This document shows, piece by piece, positions 29,136 to 29,203 of a DNA stretch of 29,203 nt. A model generated the notes under the pieces. It did not search any database. It had not been told where the DNA came from and was given only the letters and a program-made list of their open reading frames with translations. The position numbers and the translations under genes were made by a program. Source of the stretch: Lachnospiraceae bacterium UBA7182 (GTDB lineage: Bacteria; Bacillota; Clostridia; Lachnospirales; Lachnospiraceae). The stretch lies in the NCBI GenBank assembly GCA_002491115.1, contig DKVI01000118.1:1-29203 (forward strand). The letters are read 5' to 3'. Every line of letters begins with the position of its first letter. The stretch's first letter is position 1.

Positions 29136-29203
29136 ATGGTGAAACAGATTAAAAAAGAGGAACTCCGGAAGATGCATGACCGTGAGGGACTGGTCCTCCA
29201 GGG
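29136..29203 (+). CDS. Partial ORF at the window edge (DUF6329-like start)
   Basis: ATG follows AAAGGAGC by about 6 bases. The visible 22 codons read MVKQIKKEELRKMHDREGLV then LQ and run off the end. The start resembles small conjugative-element proteins whose opening I recall as KEELRKM...EGLILQG, then GGDLQEW; the name DUF6329 is from memory and unchecked. Confidence 0.6.
   Translation, partial: MVKQIKKEELRKMHDREGLVLQ

Larger units (their letters stand above)
27408..29203. mobile_element. Element B: start of a second mobile element, runs off the window
   Basis: It begins with the 111-bp left end. The following small, tightly packed genes with strong RBSs resemble the early regions of Lachnospiraceae conjugative elements. 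The missing flavodoxin 3' end would be expected beyond its right end, outside the window. Confidence 0.55.

Overview
The window looks like the chromosome of a gut Firmicute of the Lachnospiraceae type (class Clostridia). The signs are AGGAGG-type ribosome binding sites throughout, TTGACA/TATAAT-like promoters, moderate GC, and gene families typical of that group: a trehalose PTS, WYL, GyrI-like and YoaP genes, a MerR-TipAS regulator and a LysR-flavodoxin pair. I recognised no rRNA, tRNA or CRISPR.

From 1 to 3.8 kb there is a trehalose operon: a PTS permease with fused EIIA and a trehalose-6-phosphate hydrolase. Its promoter is covered by copies of a GntR-like palindrome, and a likely divergent promoter points out of the window. 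A terminator closes it. From 3.9 to 9.3 kb come a soluble GAF/PAS hybrid histidine kinase, a glycosyltransferase fused to a MarR-like domain, and an overlapping MocR-type regulator. From 9.4 to 11 kb lie ybjQ, an SPFH membrane protein and an Arc-like small DNA-binding protein, apparently one operon. From 11 to 13 kb there are a DUF3786 gene on the minus strand, several very small proteins, and two XRE regulators. One XRE gene shares a divergent control region with two small ORFs; that region carries two copies of a 16-bp repeat.

From 13 to 17.3 kb is an eroded stretch. A response-regulator scrap is joined to a BceB-type permease that has lost its start and its extracellular domain. A WYL regulator follows, then a 19-residue VOC remnant, intact GyrI-like and YoaP genes, and a TfoX gene with an internal deletion. 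An intact MerR-TipAS regulator uses a 19-bp-spacer promoter inside the TfoX scrap. Next come a LysR regulator and a flavodoxin lipoprotein gene cut off at its conserved GYPIWW motif.

The flavodoxin is cut by mobile DNA. A 111-bp sequence starts at the break (19584) and recurs, 92% identical by eye, at 27408. Each copy is followed by a hairpin and T-run. I read this as two related elements in tandem, each beginning with the same left end. Element A (about 19.6-27.4 kb, visibly more AT-rich) carries a 1448-residue nuclease-STAND ATPase resembling AVAST/bNACHT anti-phage proteins, a small ORF, a DUF1016/PDDEXK nuclease with a repeated palindrome, and a tyrosine-recombinase-like protein that has lost all catalytic residues except the tyrosine and is fused to a TnpC/DUF6262-like tail. 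Element B (27.4 kb to the window end and beyond) begins with small genes of conjugative-element type, including one that appears to need a -1 frameshift on an A7 run. The most likely undescribed system is the defence cargo and unusual recombinase of element A.
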